Assembly (NCBI GenBank): GCA_020445255.1
Contig: JAGRGY010000029.1
Location: 37,357 to 101,356, forward strand
DNA length: 64,000 nt
Reading direction: 5' to 3'
Source: Gammaproteobacteria bacterium
Lineage (GTDB): Bacteria; Pseudomonadota; Gammaproteobacteria; Chromatiales; Chromatiaceae
A program made the translations under genes and the position numbers. The notes under the pieces were generated by a model. That model made no database searches. It had not been told where the DNA came from and saw only the letters and a program-made list of their open reading frames with translations. This document shows positions 60,902 through 64,000 of this stretch, piece by piece (positions within the stretch are counted from its first letter, which is position 1; every line of letters begins with the position of its first letter).

Positions 60902-61335
60902 GCACCCTCGTACGCGGCGCAGTCGAACCGCTCGGCTACGAGCTGGTCGGCGTCGAGTTCCTTGCGCGGCCGAAATCCGGTCATCTGCTCCGCATCTATA
61001 TAGATCGCGAGCAGGGTGTCGGGCTTTCGGATTGCGAGAAGGTCAGTCATCAGGTTGGCGGGGTTCTCGATGTCGAAGATCCGATCAAAGGCGATTACGC
61101 CCTCGAGGTCTCGTCCCCGGGTCTCGACCGGCCCTTGTTCGAAATGTCGCATTTCGAGCGTTTCAGCGGTCAGATCGCGCGGGTCAAGTTGCACTCGGCG
61201 CTCAACGGGCGCAGCAACTACAAGGGAACGATCGCAGGTGTCGAGGATGGCGACGTCGTGATGCAGGTGGAAGGGGAGCCGGTGCGGCTGCCATTTGCGC
61301 AAATTGCCTCGGCGAGGCTTGTTCCAGAGTTTTAG
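60877..61335 (+). CDS. rimP: Ribosome maturation factor RimP
   Basis: 152-residue 30S maturation factor. Motifs: LVRGAVEPLGYELVGVEFL, RIYIDREQGVGLSDCEKVSH, YALEVSSPGLDRPLFE and the C-terminal SH3-like VRLPFAQIASARLVPEF. The first gene of rimP-nusA-infB, 15 bases before nusA. Confidence 0.97.
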   Translation: MHKAPAHLSTLVRGAVEPLGYELVGVEFLARPKSGHLLRIYIDREQGVGLSDCEKVSHQVGGVLDVEDPIKGDYALEVSSPGLDRPLFEMSHFERFSGQIARVKLHSALNGRSNYKGTIAGVEDGDVVMQVEGEPVRLPFAQIASARLVPEF

Positions 61336-61350
61336 GCGGAAGGCGAAGCG

Positions 61351-62853
61351 ATGAACAAAGAAATCTTGCTCGTTGTCGATGCGGTGTCGAACGAAAAGGG
61401 CGTCGAGAAGGAGATCATTTTTCAGGCCATCGAGGCCGCCCTGGCGTCGGCGACGCGCAAGAAGAACGGCGGTGAGATCGAAGTCCGGGTCGCGATCGAC
61501 CGTGCCACCGGCGACTACGAGACGTTCCGCCGCTGGCTGGTCGTCGACGATGCAGAGACGCAGATACTGGAGAACCCGATCACCGAGATCACCCTTTCTG
61601 CGGCGCGATCAGAAGTGCCGGACATCGAGCCAGGCGGGTACATCGAGGACGAAATCGAGTCGATAGAGTTCGGCCGCATCGCCGCACAGACTGCCAAACA
61701 GGTCATCGTCCAGAAGGTGCGCGAAGCCGAACGTGCCAAGGTCGTCGAGGCGTACAGCGATCGTGTTGGCGAGTTGGTGACCGGCATTGTCAAGCGCGCC
61801 GACCGCGGCACCATCGTGCTCGATCTGGGCAACAACGCCGAGGCGTTGGTGCCGAAGAGCGAGGTGATCCCGAAAGAGGCGGTGCGCGCCGGTGATCGTT
61901 TGCGCGGATATCTCTACGATGTGCGCTCGGAGCCGCGCGGTCCCCAGTTGTTCGTGTCGCGCACGTCGCCCGAACTGCTGATCGAACTGTTCAAGCTCGA
62001 GGTGCCCGAGGTCGGCGAGGGCCTGATCGAGATCGTCGGTGCCGCACGCGACCCCGGCCTGCGCGCGAAGATCGCGGTGCGGTCGCACGACCCGCGCATC
62101 GACCCCGTCGGCGCCTGTGTCGGCATGCGCGGATCCCGTGTACAGGCGGTGTCGAACGAACTAAGCGGTGAACGGGTCGACATCATTCTATGGAACGACA
62201 ATCCCGCCCAGTTCGTGATCAACGCGATGTCTCCGGCGGATGTCACCTCGATCGTCGTCGACGAGGAAGTGCACAGCATGGACATCGCCGTCAAAGACGA
62301 GAACCTGTCGCAGGCGATTGGTCGCGGTGGCCAGAACGTGCGGCTTGCCAGCCAGTTGACGGGCTGGGAGCTCAACGTGATGAGCGAGGAGCAGGCGGCG
62401 GAGAAGAGTGAGGCCGAGGCCCAGACCTACATCAGGCAGTTCATGGAACAGCTCGATGTCGACGAGGAAGTGGCGGCGATCCTGGTTCAGGAAGGCTTCA
62501 CCAACATCGAGGAAATCGCCTACGTGGATGATGCCGAGATGGCGGCGATCGAGGAATTCGATCAGGACATCGTCGACGAGCTGCGCAACCGCGCCAAAGA
62601 CGCTTTGCTGACCAAGGCGATCGCCAAGGAAGAGGTCCTGGGCGGCGTGGAACCGGCCGAGGATCTGCTGACGATGGATGGCATGGATCGCAAGCTTGCG
62701 TACGAGCTGGCGTCGCGCGGCGTGGTGTGCATGGAGGATCTGGCGGAGCAGTCCATCGATGACCTGATGGAGGTCGATGGCATGGACGAGGAACGTGCCG
62801 GGCAGCTGATCATGACGGCACGTGCACCCTGGTTTGAAGAGAGTACCGAATAA
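61351..62853 (+). CDS. nusA: Transcription termination/antitermination factor NusA
   Basis: 500-residue NusA. N-terminal domain (about 1-125; [20 protein letters not shown]), S1 (about 135-200; [20 protein letters not shown]), KH1 and KH2 (about 215-345; [20 protein letters not shown] and [19 protein letters not shown]), and two C-terminal acidic repeats (about 375-425 and 440-495). Binds RNA polymerase and nascent RNA. It could act on the attenuator in its own leader. Confidence 0.98.
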   Translation: MNKEILLVVDAVSNEKGVEKEIIFQAIEAALASATRKKNGGEIEVRVAIDRATGDYETFRRWLVVDDAETQILENPITEITLSAARSEVPDIEPGGYIEDEIESIEFGRIAAQTAKQVIVQKVREAERAKVVEAYSDRVGELVTGIVKRADRGTIVLDLGNNAEALVPKSEVIPKEAVRAGDRLRGYLYDVRSEPRGPQLFVSRTSPELLIELFKLEVPEVGEGLIEIVGAARDPGLRAKIAVRSHDPRIDPVGACVGMRGSRVQAVSNELSGERVDIILWNDNPAQFVINAMSPADVTSIVVDEEVHSMDIAVKDENLSQAIGRGGQNVRLASQLTGWELNVMSEEQAAEKSEAEAQTYIRQFMEQLDVDEEVAAILVQEGFTNIEEIAYVDDAEMAAIEEFDQDIVDELRNRAKDALLTKAIAKEEVLGGVEPAEDLLTMDGMDRKLAYELASRGVVCMEDLAEQSIDDLMEVDGMDEERAGQLIMTARAPWFEESTE

Positions 62854-62865
62854 GGGGGAGCGAGT

Positions 62866-64000
62866 ATGAGTGAAGTAACGGTCAACCAGCTCGCCTCGGA
62901 TGTAGGGATTCCGGTCGATCGGCTGCTGCGGCAGTTGAATGATGCGGGAATCTCCAAGCAGAGCGCGGAGGATGTGATCACCGAGCAGGAGAAGGTCGAC
63001 CTGCTCAACCATCTGCGACGCAGCCACGGCAAGAGCGCCACCCCGGCGGCCGCGGGTGGCGGGCGCAAGATTGCACTCAAGCGCAAGACGACGACCGAAC
63101 TGCCGCAGCCGGCAAGCGGCCGCGCGACCGCCCGTGCCGCTGCGGCACGAATGGGCAAAACGGTCAGTGTCGAGGTGCGTCGCAAGCGCACGGTGATCAA
63201 GCGTGCCGAAGACGAAACAGCGAACCAGGCCAAGCAGGAAAGTCTGTTGCGCGAGGCGGAAGATGCCAAGCGAGCACTTGCCGAACAGGCGGAACAGCGC
63301 CGCCAGATCGAAGAAGAATCCGATGCGCGGCGGCGGGCCGAGGAGGCGCGGCGGTTTGCAGAGGAAGAATCTAAACGGAAGTCGGAAGAATCCCGCCTTG
63401 CCGCTGAGGAGGAGCTGAAGCGTCAGGCCGAGGAGCGCGCACGTCTCGAGGCCGAGCAGCAGCAGAAGGCGCAGCAGGAAACTGAGCACCGCAAGTCTGC
63501 CGATAAGGCAGGCAAGAAGGGCAAGCGTCACCAGGGTGACGAGGAAGATCGTTCTGACCGCGGTCGCCATGGACGTCGTGAACTGCATGTTTCGGCACCC
63601 AGCCGGCGTGGGGCGCGCACCGCAAAAGGTGGTCGACGGGCCAGCCGTGAAGTCGCCGGCGCTGACTCCCAGCACGGGTTTCAGCGTCCGACCGCACCGG
63701 TGATCAAAGATGTGCCGGTACCGGAGACCATCTCAGTTGGCGACCTGGCGCAGCGCATGTCGGTCAAGGCGGCGGAGGTGATCAAGGCGCTGATGAAGAT
63801 GGGCATGATGGTGACGATCAACCAGGTGCTGGATCAGGAGACCGCGATGCTCGTGGTTGAGGAAATGGGCCACACCGCCGTCGCACAGAAGCAGGAAGAT
63901 GTCGAAGAGGAGATCCTGGCCGCGGCCGAGGACGAGGTGCGTGGCGAACTGCAGCCGCGTGCGCCAGTCGTCACGATCATGGGCCACGTCGACCACGGCA
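62866..64000 (+). CDS. infB: Translation initiation factor IF-2, N-terminal part
   Basis: The frame is open to the window end, 378 codons. An IF2_N domain (about 1-50; [20 protein letters not shown]), a charged coiled-coil region (about 120-210; [20 protein letters not shown]), a Lys/Arg-rich linker, a second IF2_N domain ([20 protein letters not shown]), and the beginning of the GTPase ([11 protein letters not shown], the G1 motif just begun). The rest lies outside. It follows nusA by 12 bases. Confidence 0.96.
   Translation, partial: MSEVTVNQLASDVGIPVDRLLRQLNDAGISKQSAEDVITEQEKVDLLNHLRRSHGKSATPAAAGGGRKIALKRKTTTELPQPASGRATARAAAARMGKTVSVEVRRKRTVIKRAEDETANQAKQESLLREAEDAKRALAEQAEQRRQIEEESDARRRAEEARRFAEEESKRKSEESRLAAEEELKRQAEERARLEAEQQQKAQQETEHRKSADKAGKKGKRHQGDEEDRSDRGRHGRRELHVSAPSRRGARTAKGGRRASREVAGADSQHGFQRPTAPVIKDVPVPETISVGDLAQRMSVKAAEVIKALMKMGMMVTINQVLDQETAMLVVEEMGHTAVAQKQEDVEEEILAAAEDEVRGELQPRAPVVTIMGHVDHG

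Overview
The window looks like a chromosomal segment of a GC-rich, aerobic, sulfide-oxidising gammaproteobacterium, probably a Chromatiales-type or related sulfur oxidiser. The grounds are a flavocytochrome c sulfide dehydrogenase (fccAB), a B-family haem-copper oxidase with its own dihaem cytochrome, the rimP-nusA-infB order, a type II secretion operon with an Xps-like gene order, and a 180-kDa-type NAD-glutamate dehydrogenase. I see no rRNA, tRNA, CRISPR array, insertion sequence or prophage. Gene density is high and nearly all intergenic gaps are short.

Layout. 1-7492 (minus): type II secretion operon gspE-F-G-H-I-J-K-L-M-(N, cut by the window edge). 7745-8947 (minus): cytoplasmic or unsorted protein with a peptidoglycan-binding-like part and an L,D-transpeptidase-like Cys motif. 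9184-17720: a probable cyclic-nucleotide module made of a GNAT-CRP fusion, a CRP-like regulator, a small membrane protein, a CHASE2 class III cyclase and, convergent to it, a FecR-TPR-beta-barrel protein. 18345-21877: a small alarmone-hydrolase-like HD protein, a coiled-coil DUF2130 protein and a WYL regulator; two near-identical palindromes lie in front of the last two. 22244-25053: YfbK-like VWA lipoprotein, ECF sigma factor and a membrane protein that is a candidate anti-sigma factor. 25096-27078 (minus): Wzz/GumC-type protein with an unusual C-terminal domain that resembles a dead tyrosine recombinase. 27264-30238 (minus): arsS-type radical SAM operon with two glycosyltransferases and two small proteins.

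30400-50183 is a nitrogen/polyamine region: NAD-glutamate dehydrogenase, a UspA protein and a TAXI-type TRAP transporter, gabT and gabD, a PuuR-like regulator, and then a set of four enzymes (large PLP-dependent Orn/Lys/Arg-type decarboxylase, ATP-grasp ligase, C45-like Ntn hydrolase, nitrilase-superfamily amidase). Together these suggest import of an amino acid, formation of amines or polyamines, their ATP-dependent conjugation and hydrolysis, and drainage through GABA to succinate and 2-oxoglutarate. The substrates of the four-enzyme set are unknown to me; this is my best candidate for an undescribed pathway.

50831-59561 (minus) holds moaB, fccB and fccA, the dihaem cytochrome-oxidase operon, and a CcoI/FixI-type copper ATPase: an electron path from sulfide to oxygen plus copper supply for the oxidase. 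59726-60621 holds a DUF302 protein and a Sel1-repeat protein. 60646-64000 is the start of the rimP-nusA-infB operon, with a leader that carries a promoter, two tandem intrinsic terminators and a third hairpin; infB is cut by the window edge.
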